From positions 8,853,593-8,917,592 of the forward strand of contig OZ021723.1 in NCBI GenBank assembly GCA_963978545.1: a stretch of 64,000 nucleotides of DNA, given 5' to 3'. The DNA comes from Linyphia triangularis. Its lineage: Eukaryota > Arthropoda > Arachnida > Araneae > Linyphiidae. The position numbers and the translations under genes are program-made. Position 1 is the stretch's first letter. Each line of letters opens with the position of its first letter. The notes below the pieces were generated by a model that saw nothing but the letters and a program-made list of their open reading frames with translations, was not told the DNA's origin and did no database searches. Shown here piece by piece: positions 12,101 to 26,552 of this stretch.

Positions 12101-15100
12101 AGCTCCATAGGATTGCATGTTTCGCTTAGGATCTGAGCGCCACAAGCGACAGAAGCAACATCTAGCCACAGCAGTGGCCCAGTATCATAAGCTCCATAAG
12201 ATTGCATATTTCGCTTAGGATCTGAGCGCCACAAGCGACAGAAGCAACCTCTAGCCACAGCAGTGGCCCAGTATCATAAGCTCCATAAGATTGCATGTTT
12301 CGCTTAGGATCTGAGCGCCACAAGCGACAGAAGCAACCTCTAGCCACAGCAGTAGCCCAGTATCATAAGCTCCATAAGATTGCATGTTTCGCTTAGAATC
12401 TGAGCGCCACAAGCGACAGAAGCAACCTCTAGCCACAGCAGTGGCCCAGTATCATAAGCTCCATAGGATTACATGTTTCGCTAAGGGTCTAAGTGCCAGA
12501 AGCAACCTCTAGCCACAGCAGTGGCCCAATATCATAAGCTCCATAAGATTGCATATTTCGCTTAGAATCTGAGCGCCACAAGCGACAGAAGCAACCTCTA
12601 GCCACAGCAGTGGCCCAGTATCATAAGCTCCATAAGATTGTATGTTTCGCTTAGGATCTGAGCGCCACAAGCGACAGAAGCAACCTCTAGCCACAGCAGT
12701 AGCCCAGTATCATAAGCTCCATAAGATTGCATGTTTCGCTTAGGATCTGAGCGCCACAAGCGACAGAAGCAACCTCTAGCCACAGCAGTGGCCCAGTATC
12801 ATAAGCTCCATAAGATTGCATGTTTCGCTTAGGATCTGAGCGCCACAAGCGATAGAAGCAACCTCTAGCCACAGCAGTGGCCCAATATCATAAGTTCCAT
12901 AAGATTGCATGTTTCACTTAGGATCTGAGCGCCACAAGCGACAGAAGCAACCTCTAGCCACAGCAGTGGCCCAGTATCATAAGCTCCATAGGATTACATG
13001 TTTCGCTAAGGGTCTAAGTGCCAGAAGCAACCTCTAGCCACAGCAGTCGCTCACTTTAATAAGCTCCATAGGATTGCATGTTTCAGTTTAAGCGGTTCTG
13101 TATAATAATTGGTGAGTACCGGACAACGAATCATGCTGCCACCTATCGGTGCCTTTTGAAAATACTGCATGACTTCCACACTATCACCTCAGCAATCAAC
13201 CTTTGGGGACTCACTGCCACAAGCAAGGCACTCAACTCTCACGCAAGCAACTCAACTAACGTGACTAACTTCGTGACAACTTCGTGACTAACTGAGAAGT
13301 AGCTATGTGGTGGTCTCGTGTCAACGGCTTACGCTCAGAACCTTACTTCTAGAGATTAGACTAGAATGGCCATGTGTAGAAAAAGATTGTTTGGAGAAGG
13401 AAAAGTCAGTCGGGGATTTACAGAAAATTATGGTAGTATGTATGCGGTGTAATCTTTATTAGCATTTCTAGGCCAGAAAATACAATGCAGCTTCTCTAGA
13501 ATTTCTCTGCCCATTACGCTGTGTTGGCCAAGGTATGGCGGTTCCCCGTTGACTTCTCATACTTTGAAGATGTCACCATGTCATTAAGGTACATTTAAAA
13601 AAATAAAAAAATACTGCTTACTTAAAAAAAAATGCATTTATATTTTAAAGTATTGGTAGTTCTTTTTTACTTTCAATTCTTCATATGTATACATAGGGTA
13701 AAGAAAGTATAGCATTCGACCAAAAAAAAAAAAAAAAATTTTTTTTTTTGCATTTCTTCATGTTTTCGAACATTCTGATTTCAATTAAATGATCTAGAAA
13801 AATGTGTCTGTAGTCAGCATAACTCCCGAACAAATTGACCTACGATGTTTAAATTTGGTATGAGGGTTTCTGATGGCCATGGGCATTAAGGTTTTCGTCA
13901 AAATCGAGCAGGCGCATAAGGTAGCTGCCATTGAAAAAAAAATCATGTTTTTCAATGACTGCTAAAAAACGTCTCTAACGATTTTGATAAAAATCGCTGT
14001 GTTAATACCTCTTTAGGTGTTCTAAACGTCCCCACCTCCGAAATTCCCATAAAAATGCTTTAATGGCGTAAAAAGTTGAAAAACGAATGCTTTCAACACA
14101 GAGTTTTCTTTCCTTGGACATGCCTCATCAAGGATCGTTAAGTACAAGTACTTTTTTTTTTTTTTTTTCAAAAACAATGAAATTTTAAATTTTAATTTTT
14201 TCATAGCCAAAACATTTTTCAGTAGTTTTATGCATAAATCAATTGGATAAAATGTTTAATACTATCTAGTAATTATAGTTACAAAGTTTTAGGATAAATG
14301 AATGGTGGGTAGTTGTTAAAAAAAAAAAAAAGTTTCTTTTTGAATTAAAAAATAATAAAAAAAAAATATTACGAGAAAACAGGGATTTAGTAAAAACCTT
14401 TCATACATTTAATGCATGATAAACAATAAATACTTCTATAACAGCTTGAATAAAACTTTAAACCTTACTCACTCTCTAAATAAATATAGTTTTAGTAAAT
14501 GCAAAAAAAATAAAAAAATAAAAATCCATATTTTGATTACTTGAAAGCAAGTTACCCCAAGAAGCCTGACTTCACGCAGATAAACACAAACTTATTAACC
14601 CAACTCTTAGTCTAATATAGATATTTTACCCTTTTATTGTCTTAAAAATCTCTTCCAAATATATTGTCCTACAATGGGTAGCGCATATGAATTGGGATGA
14701 CGATACAAAATACAAGGTCCCGCTATTAATTTCCAGGACTGACGTAACTGTAGGAGAGCGAAAAGCCGGAAGATGGCGCTAATGATTGCATATTGAAGAG
14801 CGTTTTCTTTCGCATGTGCAGTGCAATCGGCGCCATTCTGAAGTAAGTGGTTCTCGTGGAAAGGCGCATCAAACCGTAGCCCTTAAATTCCTGTTGTCGA
14901 AGTGAAAATGGAGCAACGAATTAACATTAAATTGTGCTTCAAATTGGGCAAGACAGCTGCGGAAACCTATAAAATGTTAAAACAAGTTTAGAGCTTGGAA
15001 GCATTATCCCGCTTAAGAACTTTTGAATGGTTTAAACGCTTTCGGAAAGCGTCGAAGATGATCCACACACAGGTCGGCCGCAGTCCGTACGCAGGCCGGA

Positions 15101-18100
15101 AGCAATTGAAAAAGTTCGCGGTATGGTGAAATGTGATCGTCGATTGACTATTCGAGTACTCGCCAATGAATTGAACATGGACAAAGAGATATGGACATTT
15201 CGTAGGTTTCCGCAGCTGTCTTGCCCAATTTGAAGCAAAATGTAATGTTAATTCTTTGCTTCATTTTTACTTCGACAACAGGAATTTAAGAGCTACGTTT
15301 TAATGCGCCTTTCCGCGAGCACGCACTTACTTCAGAATGGCGCCGATTGCACTGCACATGCGCAAGAAAACCCTCTTCAATATGCAATTATTAGCGTCAT
15401 CTTCCGGCTTTTCGTTCTCCTACAGTTATGTCAGTCCTGGAAATTAATAGCCGGATCTTGTATTATTTTATGTCACATGCATCTAGAAAATATGGTTATG
15501 TTTATTCTGAAATTTAATTTAAGGATCTAGTACTTGTTACTCATTTGGGTGTATCGAAAATGATTATCTATGGTATGTGATATTGTTAGGCGGAAGCTTT
15601 TTGGTTTTAGTCATAATTTGTGTGCGTTTAATTATAAACACTATAAGTTTCAGGTATTTGCATTAATGGCCAGATGATCGAAATAGTGATAGTGCTTGTG
15701 AAAATAAATCTCACAATACCCATTAACTTCTGACAAGGAAGATTCGGTTGGTTGGTTGTTTTCTGATTATCTGGCGCCGTCAGCAACACGAAGGCTATAA
15801 TGCGCCGAAACTTTTGTCATTAGACAAGCCAACATACATTTACATACACCCATGCCAAACACGGGACTCGAACCCGCAACCTCGCGGCCTAGAAGCTAGC
15901 AGGCTAGTCTGGAAACTAGGTCCACCTACGACACCTCCCAAAATTTCAACCGCAAATTTAAATGGCTAGTTTTAATCCCTACTTAAAAGTTCAAAGCCGC
16001 AATTGGTAAAATCAACCCCACTACAGAAACTCTATTCCTTACAAAAGATATCCCGACACTATAATTCTCGTTCGAGATTCATTGTTTCGAGATTGTCAAA
16101 ATTTCAAAAGACCAGGAGAATGAGTTTTAAGTTACACCATTCAATTTATATTTTCAACTTCAGATTCGACAATAATCAAGTCAATTTCACCCCCCAGACT
16201 GGCGACGGCTTAAAAATTGCAAAGCAAAACTCTTTGATACTTTAAAAATTACGATCCCCTGTTGAATGACTCCGAAGAACTACCAAAAGAACCAGTGATG
16301 TAAATATGTAACAAAAGCTTTTACAAAATCGAGTACAATTCGTTAAAGGGGAAAGAAGCCATATTGTTAAATCGTTTCCTAACGTCCCTTGAATTTCTTC
16401 TCACCTACCTAACAATATGAAGATGGTAAGCCAACACGTTTAAGATTTTCTGTATAGCCCAAAATTATCTTTTCTAAAAAGGGGTCATCAGGCAAGATTG
16501 TATTACACATTGACTTTATTGATGACTCAATAATCGTATCAATAAGACATTATTTTTAAAAAGAGATTTTAGATGATAAAAGAAATCTTAGATTTTTCGG
16601 TACTCTCCAGTTTGACGCGTAACAGATAAGAAAACGCCAAATTGCAGCGATAACTCACCATAACTAGCAACCTTCAAATAATTTTTAACTCCTATAACAA
16701 ACCGCGAACATTTAGGATTGGAGATACATTTACGCGTCACTTAAACCAGTAAACATTTAGGCTTGGCGCCAACTGCGCCTAAGGGAAGTGTACCTAATTT
16801 TCTACCCGTTATTTTAGCTGGTTCGTTTCTGAAAACCCTTATAATAAAAGGCACACCAAAAAACACACCCGATCTTAAAATTTTTTCGAAGAAGTCAAAC
16901 CCTTACCTGTATTCCTGAGGATATGATGTACCCGATATCCGGGAAGCATCCGTCATCCTGTTGTTTGGAGACTATCCATTCTTGTGCACCCTTCAGAATT
17001 TTTTCGTCGATGTAAATATGCCTCTGAGCCTGGTGGAAGGATCTCAGTACGAATGCCGTAAGGAACATGCTTCCAGTCCCGCCGGTCCCGCCGAATGAGC
17101 TGAACGAGCCGTCCTGGTGCCGGTAGGTCAGCTGTCTCTGGTAACCTGCAATTGATTTAAATTCCGTACTGCCTGACTGCCAGGAGAATCGCTCTCGCCA
17201 ACAAAGTCTAGATGGTGATGGTCGCTACAGAAAGAAGAATCGTAGATTCGGAATAGGGGTGCTGCATGCAGAATATTGGCGGCCTTAAAGGGCTACAATA
17301 TGGCATTTGTCTTTTTGTGATGAGTTGGTTGGTTGTTTTCAGATTATCTGGCACCGTCAGCGACACGAGGGCTATAATGCGCCGAAACATTCGTCATTAG
17401 ACAAGCCAACATATATTTACAAACACCCATGCCTAATACGGGACTCAAACCCGCAACCTTAAGGTCTAGAAGCTAGCACGCTAACCACTATACCGTTTGG
17501 TCGTCCTTTTTGTGATGAGAAATCGTTTAGTTGAATCAATGCAGTTTGGTAATCTATAGAGTATCGCCAAAACGCCATCAGCAAGCCGATACTGATGTTT
17601 TCTTCTGGAATCCCCCATTAAAAAAATGAATTTCCACAACAACAGTTGTAGCGAGCTATTCCTGTGATTGTCTGACGCTAAGTGTTAAAAATGTATTTTT
17701 AATATGCAGATTGAATGCCGGATCAATCAAAACAAACGATTGATGGCTCGACTGTGCTTCTCTCTGTCTGGGCAGTACAAAAGGGGATATGAGCACTGAC
17801 GGTTTATTTAGCGTTGAGCAAGCTTATGCTGATGTCTTTTTCCTAGAACTCTATTGGGTTGGTTGGTTGTTTTCAGATTATCTGGCCCCGTCAGCAACAC
17901 GAGGGCTATAATGCGCCGAGAACTCTAGTGGGAAATGGGACTATACTAAACTTCAACTTAACATCACAAGACGGTAGATCGTCACAGTGCTCATAGGTAT
18001 TTAATCCATTTTGGAGGAGTGAAATAATAATGTTCGCCAAACCACAACCCTTTAGAGAACAAAAGGCTATAAGTTTTGGCGAGAATTATGTCTTCACTCC

Positions 18101-21100
18101 GCTAAAATGGATTATTTGCCTATGAGCACGGTGTAGATCTACCGTCTAGTGATGTCAAGTTAAGTTGGAGTTTAGTATAGTCTTGTTTATCATGGCAACA
18201 TACAATGCTAGACTTTTTGACGATTGCTCTTTTTTTTATTTACAGACATTACTATTTTCGGAACGATTCAAAGCATCAAGCGGAAGATACTGTTCTGATG
18301 ATTTCCTGTTAACAACGCACCAAACCTGAACCTTAACCACTTTGTGCGAAACCAAAATGTTGGGACACTTGGCGTCCAATGGAGGGAATTCTAACTATAC
18401 TAAACTCCAACTTAACTTGACATCACTAGACGATAGATCTTCACCGTGCTCATAGGCAGTTAATCCACTTTAGCGGAGTGAAGATATAATTCTCGCCAAA
18501 CCTTATATCCTTTTGTTCTCTACAGGGTTGTGGTTTGGCGAACATTATGCTTTCACGCCGCCAAAATGGACTAAATACCTATGAGCACTGTGACGATCTA
18601 CCATCTAGTGATGTCAAGTTAAGTTGGAGTTTAGTATAGTGACATGAATTTCAAAACCAACGTTCCCACAACTTAAGAAAAAGTTTACACTATATTGAGC
18701 AAACTAAACTACTGGTGCCTCGTCAACAGAAATATATATATATATAAAAAAACAGTGGGATTATATTCTGTTTCTATTAAATTAACACTTTGAAGCAATG
18801 TCTTGTAATTCTACCTTCATATAATCTCTTACCCTTGTTCAAATTTCGGATTGCTTTGTCCTTGATGCTATCTGTCAGTTTTCCAATGCTCGTAAGGTAA
18901 TCCAGAACCAAGTAATTCGGAGTGAACTTCACCAAGTTCTGTTCCCCGCATCCAGTTGGAAGAGATACCAGTTTGTCCAGGTTTCGTATGGCTGGTCCCA
19001 TTACATTGCCTATTGAGAGAAGGAGAAAACCATTTTAATACAACTTCATAGTAAAGGATGAAGATTAAATGTATCAAATATGAAATATATCTTGCCAATT
19101 GATAACACGTAGCTCGTCAATGTTTCTTCTCTAGGTGTTATTTAATTTATGAATTGAAAACATCTTTATATAACGCGTTTATGGCATATGGAGCTATATT
19201 GAACATGGTGAGAAACAACTGCATCTGTTGATGTAGTCCGGGGCCAAACCACTTTTATTCAAAATTACGGTATATACAAAGTTTTTGATGGAGGTTCTGA
19301 AACTGAATATGGGGAGTATACTTTTCATACTCTTGAGGGATTTTAAATATGACGTCATCAATATTGTGGTCTATAACGCGTACCTGTTGTTGGAAACTGC
19401 AGACCTACCTTTAAGCCCTGAGCCTTTTTGTGGGATCTTTAAGACTACTGCAAAAATGGTGATAGGAGAAAATATGCTTACAGAAACTACAGAAAGGTGA
19501 AAAACAAACCACCGATCAAAAACATGTGAGGCTTATGATACAAGAACCTTCCATATAACTATCATCACAGATCCTGCGTCTTAGCAGAGATAAGAAGAGG
19601 GTGATAGTTGGATTTCTTACAGGCCACTATCACCTAAGAAAACACCTTCATAGAATGGGAATCTTTAAAGAAGAACCTTTATGTAAGAAATGCAATATGG
19701 AGGAGGAAACAGCCCACCATATACTTTTTGAATCTGTAGCTCTTCTTCACATTAGGCACTCAAGCTTTGGTCTTGGAACAGAACTTGATACAATCCACGA
19801 GGAACCTGTCAAAAGCCTTTTGACCTTTCTTAAAGAATCTGGCTTTCTTTGACAGGGGTGTCGTAAAATAAAGGGGTTGGCGCAATATTCCCTAGTGGAA
19901 TCAGCACCTAATCTCAGTTGGCCTCCCCCATTCACTATGACTATGGGATATTGATCATTTTATACAAAATAAGAACACGTTTGGTATCAAATTAAAGCTC
20001 TAGATACATCGGTTTTACCTAAATGAATGTTGCAAGCCACATGATGAATCGCATTGGCATTTTTAATTATTTTAACACTGTATTTCCTAATGATATTTTT
20101 TTCTTTCTAATTTTGTGTGCGATTCTATGTTCTTTACTGCAGATCTTAACAAACTGAGGGTCTAAGTTTAATAGAATGAACTTCAATCAGTAACCAGATC
20201 TCACCATGTAGAAGTGTCTGCAAATTGTCCCCCTTACCTATAACCAACCACCCTACTGTAATGAGTTTTAATCAGGGTTGTAGTGCTAATTTTTTTTTTT
20301 TTACCTGCACGCATGCTTTCCGATCATGTAGGTAATCCCAACTGTAGGTGGGATTTTTTCATTATAAAATACAAATTCACAATATTTTACATTATTTACA
20401 GTACAAAAAAGAACTAAATACTCGCATTTTAGGTATTTATTGTCTTACTAACACAATACATGCAAAAAGATTTCTGAGGTATTATTAATTAGTTTTAAAA
20501 AAGTGGCGGTACACTGTACCAGTTCTCAAAAATGTACGGGTACGTTGTACCGGCGTGTAACGGACCCATTACACCCCTGGTTTTAATATGAAGGAGATCA
20601 TGTATCGAGCAATTCTGATGGATCATCTTCACCGTCACCATTCATCCTTGAAATTTTCTTTCGTGACCGAATTTAAACAGTTGTTACATTCGGAGTATTT
20701 GTAAAAGCCTTTGTATGAGTGCAATTGCAACTGATCATCTGCAGAAGATAATTCGGGGCCACATCTGTTCCCGGTGGCAACGTTGTTCATTTATAATTTA
20801 GTATTGGTCTAAGAACTTTTTCTGTTACCAAACGTAGTTTCAAGGAGATTTTTGCGGAGATTTCTTCCCAGTCAACATCTTAGAAACACCTGCAAAAGCA
20901 GTGTTCATCAACTCTTCAAGTAACCTACCAGACATTAGTGTGTCAATAGCTCCTATAAATGCATTCCACCTAGCCTGGGTCAGCCGACACACGGTATAGT
21001 GGTTAGCGTGCTAGCTTCTAGACCGCGAGGTTGCGGGCTCGAGTCCCGTGTTAGGCATGGGTGTTTGTAAATGTATGTTGGCTTGTCTAATGACGAAAGT

Positions 21101-24100
21101 TTCGGAGCTTTATAGCCCTCGTGTTGCTGACGGCGGCAGATAATCTGAAAACAACCAACCAACCTAACCTGGGTCAGAGATTAGAGAACATTTCAGGCTG
21201 ATACTACATGGCGTTCAATGTAAATCTGTAAAGTTGTTGATCTGCTGTAAAAATGGCGCAAGCCTGATTACTCTCTTTAGTTAACCCTTTGCACTCCAGG
21301 CCTTTTTCGCGCGGAGGAATCAGCGACTCGAGACATTTTAGGTTCGGTTGGTGTTTATGGATTTGCTTCATAGAAACTAAACACAGTCATTGGCCTTGCA
21401 TCGAATTTCCGCATCACACCTAATGGTCCTCTCGTGGTTTGGCAACTAAATGTGTGGCGCCTGAGAGGCGCCACTTGAGTGCAAAGGGTTAAACATCGAG
21501 CCGCCGAAGCTGTCCTAATTGTGGCTGGACCAGATGGTGTCAATTTGATTAATTGAGTGTACATAGCTTTTGTAGTATGTTGAACAGAACTCTTTTGAAC
21601 TGGCACATTGAAGTCTGTATAATTCAGACTAGACATAGAGAGATGTGGTATCGATTCAGTTGTCGAAAAGCGTTTTGGTTGGGATTTGAGGCTGAGTTAA
21701 TATCAAAGCAAGGGAGTGTGTTGATAAGAGTCCATTTTATATAGATATATGTGCATCAAAGTTGACAGTAATTGTTTGCTCTAGTCTTAATAGACTGAGA
21801 GGCGACTGCAATTTTTAGACCCCATCGAACATCCTTCTGAATTTTTTTATAGAAATTGGAAAAAAGTGAGTAGATTACGAATCCACTGGTCTGCCGTGTC
21901 AAAAATGGCCGAAACTGGTCAAAAATCGACTTTTAATAAGTTGAACTAAATCCAATTGCCAAATGCGCCATAACTTGCCAAATAATGAGCATTTTTTTTT
22001 TATTTGGTAACCCTCACTCTTTAATTATCAATTAAGAAGGTTGCAGATGATTCAGATATTTGGCGACGGTCTACTTCCATCTATTAAAAGGGAGCCAAGT
22101 TGGCAATAAACATTACGTCACGGATGACGTAACTGATGTCGCCAATTTGGCTTACTTTTAAAAGATACAAATTTTCCCAACCAGAGATCAGAAATCGTTT
22201 GCGCTTTTTCTCATTGAAAATCAAAATGCAGGGTTGCATCCAGACAAAAAAGTTTGTTCTCATTTTGGCAAGTTATGACATATTTGGCAATCGGATTTTA
22301 GTTCAACTCATTCCGAGTCGATTTTTGATCAGTTTCGGCCATTTTTGCCACGTCAGACCAGTGTATTCCTAATCTACTCACTTTTCTCCAATCTCTATAA
22401 AAAATTCAGAATGATGTTCGATGGCGTCCAAAAATTGCAGTCGCCTCTCGGACTATAAAGAACTGTCAGTAACTGGAACAAACGTCCTATCGTGTAATGT
22501 TTGAATTGGTGGCAGATCCTTTAAACAGAAGACATTCTTTGTATGAACAGCATTCTCCATAATAATATGTATAAACATTCCATCACAGCTTTGTTCTTAA
22601 GAGCAATACCAATGGATACTTGTAAAGTAGTATACCTGTTCTGTATTTGATTTGTTACTATATTCCCGATCATAATACAAGGCAAAGATACTGTGGAATC
22701 TTATTCTGTTATTTCAGCAAAAAGCTTAAAAAATGTTAGGCTGATCTCTGATTCTGCTGGTTGGTTGATTGGTTGGCTGTTTTCAGATTATCTGGCGCCG
22801 TCAGCAACACGAGGGCTATAATGCGCCGAAACATTTCGTCATTTTACAAACCAACATACATTTACAAACACCCATGCCTAACACGGGACTCGAACCCGCA
22901 ACCTAGCGGTCTAGAAGCTAGCACGCTACCCACTATACCGTTTGGTCGGCCTGATTCTGCTGAATCCATGTCCATACGCGTTTTAGCCGACCAAACGGTG
23001 TAGTGGTTAGCGTGCTGGCTTCTAGACCGCGAGGCTGCGGGTTCGAGTCCCGTGTTAGGCATGGGTGTTTGTAGATGTATGTTGGCTTGTCTAATGAAAA
23101 ATGTTTCGGCGCATTATAGCCCTCGTGTTGCTGACGGCGCCAGATAATCTGAATGCAACCAACCAAACGCGTTTTATATTCCTGTTTGTTTTCTTGTACA
23201 TCTTTTGTTTCTTTCTTTATAATTCCCCCCAATATTTCCACATAATAGTCATCTTTGTTAGTCTCCTGGAGATTTAGTTTTTGCACAACAACTTGAAGAA
23301 ACATGAATAGATTTGCATATCCATTGCAGAAAATAGCCATAACTTCACTATGAAATGCAATTTCTATCTTCTGCATCAATTGAGAATGATTTAACGAAAC
23401 ACAGTTAAGAGTGCTGTAAGTATACTCAAGTTCAATAGATGACCAAATTTTATCTTTGTATTATGTGACTTTCTAAAGAGTTTATTGTATGCTATATCAA
23501 ACTAAATAGTTGTTGTGCTGATATATTGTTGATATAATTTAAATTTATTCATCTGATCTTTAAATAATGGGATAAGCTGTTTTCAGGCTTTAATAGTATC
23601 TTCCATCTACGAAGAAAACACCCATTTCATATCTTAGACTAACTTTCCTTTTTACCTCTAAAACTTTATAGAATGCATTGTCACTGGCAGAGAGTTCATT
23701 TACCAAGTTTAAGTTCGATTGAATAATGGCAAGCGGTTTAATAAGCCTTAGAAAGATTTTGCCCGGAACAAATATACAAAATCGAAGTTAATATAAGAGA
23801 TTTGAAAACTAAAAACTTTTAAATATGTGTTTTTTAGATGACAAATGATTTCAATAACTTGAGAATAAACAGTAAATAGGTTTTATTTAGAAATAGAAAG
23901 GAAGGATTACGCACATGAATCTTGAAAAGTTGCTAAATTACAATCGCTTGTCAGATACGTAATAGTACGAGAGGAGACTGCAATTTTTGGACCCCATCGA
24001 ACATCATTCTGAATTTTTTATAGAAATTGGAGAAAAGTGAGTAGATTAGGAATCCACTGGTCTGCCGTGGCAAAAATGACAAAAACTGATCAATAATCGA

Positions 24101-25022
24101 CTTGGAATGAGTTGAACTAAAATCTGATTGCCAAATATGTCATAACTTGCCAAAAAGAGAACAAACTTATTCGTCTGTCAACCCACTTCATTTTGATTTT
24201 CAACGAGAAAAAGCCCAAATGATTTCTGATCTTTGGCTCGGAAAACTTATATCTTTTAAAAGTAAGCCAAATTGGCGACATCAGTTACGTCATAAGTGAC
24301 GTAATATTTTTTGCCAACTTGGCTCCCTCTTAATAGATGCAAGAAGCCCGTCGCCACACATCCGAATCGTCTGCAACCTTCTTAATTGAAAATTAAAGAG
24401 TGAGGGTTACCAAATAAAAAAAATGCTCATTATTTGGCAAGTTATGGCGCATTTGGCAATTGGATTTAGTTCAACTTATTAAAAGTCGATTTTTGACCAG
24501 TTTCGGCCATTTTTGCCACGGCAGACCAGTGGATTCGTAATCTACTCACTTTACTCTAATTTCTATAAAAAAATTACGAATGATGTTCGATGGGGTCCAA
24601 AAATTGCAGTCGCCTCTCAGTCTATAAGTGAATGTCTCTTCTTACCAGTTACGTCGATGTATGCTCTTGCAGAGTTATTAACCACGTCCGCTGGCAAGTT
24701 CAGGCTATGAGACACCTCGAATGTTTGTTTTTCTGCATCTGAGGAAAAACACAAAATAAAATTGAAAATATATATAAACATTCTTATTTCTGTAGAAGCA
24801 AAATACTTGTGGATAATAAGTATTTTAATTGTACGAAATGCTTTAACACTGCACCTCTAGGGCAGAAGAGTATGCTTTGAACTTTGTCCACAGGAAAACC
24901 CTCCGCCTAAAAGAAACCAATTTGAATCAGTTATGATTTGTAGAAACTGCATCTTTCAAAAAGTACTTAAAAATAATGAATTGTAAGAAAGATTTGGGCT
25001 CAACTATGAGGGAATTGGTCCG

Positions 25023-25118
<96 letters not shown>

Positions 25119-26516
25119 TATTATTTTAAGGCGTCTTCTCACTTTAGGCACCTCGAAAATAGGCTATTTTCGCGATTTTTTTCGAGGATTTTTGCAAACA
25201 ATTATGGGATAAAATGGATCCTATATAATAAACACATCTTTCAAGTACAAGAAATTTTTTATTTTTTTATTTTTTTGAACAATTATTATAATAAAACAGT
25301 AGCATCAAAAAACACGTGTAGAAATGTAATGTTCGTGGCTTGTTGATGAAATTTCGGAAACTATCCGGCCGATTGTCATGAAATTTGAATGACATATTCT
25401 TCATAGTTATGGTTATAGCGCATATCATCAGATTTTTGAAATTTGTATTTGAAGTATTTTTTTTTTTTTACAAAAAACTGCAAAAAAACGCGTTTTTTTT
25501 TACTTTTTCGAAAAACGTGCGCCATTTTGTTATTTTCGCGAATATCAAAAATCTGATGATATGCGCTATAGCCATAACTATGAAGAATATGTCATTCAAA
25601 TTTCATGACAATCGGCCGGATAGTTTCCGAAATTTCATCAACAAGCCACGAACATTACATTTCTACACGGGTTTTTCGATGCTACTGTTTTATTATAATA
25701 ATTGTTCAAAAAAATAAAAAATAAAAATTTTCTTGTACTTGAAAGATGTGTTTATTATATAGGATCCATTTTATCCCATAATTGTTTGCAAAAATCCTCG
25801 AAAAAAAATCGCGAAAATAGCCTATTTTCGAAGTGCCTAAAGTGAGAAGACGCCTCAAAGAAGTTGTGCACCACTAACAATTTTATTTTACTCTTTTTTT
25901 GGAACCAAAATGTTCATAACTGTAACTGTGTAGCAGATAAAGGGACTACTCGGTACCCTAAAAATAAAATAAAATCGATTTCCCGATTTTTTTTTTCTTT
26001 TTCATCGATGTGTTATGTTTCTACTTAAATTAGAAGTATGTTATATTTAGTTTCTAAAAACCAAATAATTAATTTTCAATTATATAAGACTTCGACTTTC
26101 AATATTTGTTTTCTCTAAATCTAATATTTCAAACTATATCATTGATTTTTTTTTTTTTTTTAATGAAATTGTTGTAAGTAACCTACAGATTAAATTGAGT
26201 ATGAGAACAGGTATGTTATTATCATAACTGTTTTTGCGAAAAAAATTCTCTTCTAAAAAAAATACTGATTTTTATTTACCAAACTTTAGCCTCGGTATCT
26301 TTTTATAAGACCTATTTAACTTATATATCAATATAAAATTCATACTTTTCACGATAAGGAAGATTGAAGATAAGTAAATTAATATTACGTTTAAGGGGGT
26401 TCCCCTGTGATAAATAATCTTTACAAAAAACAATGGACAATTCCCGCATTTTTATTTTTTGGTTCAATTCTAAATGTTCCGAAAAGGCCATAAACATAAA
26501 AATTTCTGCTCAATGC

Positions 26517-26552
<36 letters not shown>

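Noticed and set aside
10115..12872. Series of 61-codon minus-strand ORFs starting MARGC, apparently a repeated protein
   Set aside because: They are the 89-bp minisatellite read in one frame. The unit length is not divisible by three, the frames overlap by half, and there is no splice or start context.
10110..13085. CRISPR-like array
   Set aside because: Eukaryotic context, whole 89-bp units repeat without unique spacers, and no cas-like genes.
18777..18832. Extension of exon 11 past the donor to a stop (truncated A2M isoform)
   Set aside because: The text after GTAAGA is unrelated to the family, while splicing to 17145 restores the exact homologous sequence. Intron retention cannot be excluded but is not supported.
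24927..25212. Ile-Tyr repeat proteins on both strands
   Set aside because: Translation of the (TA)n microsatellite.
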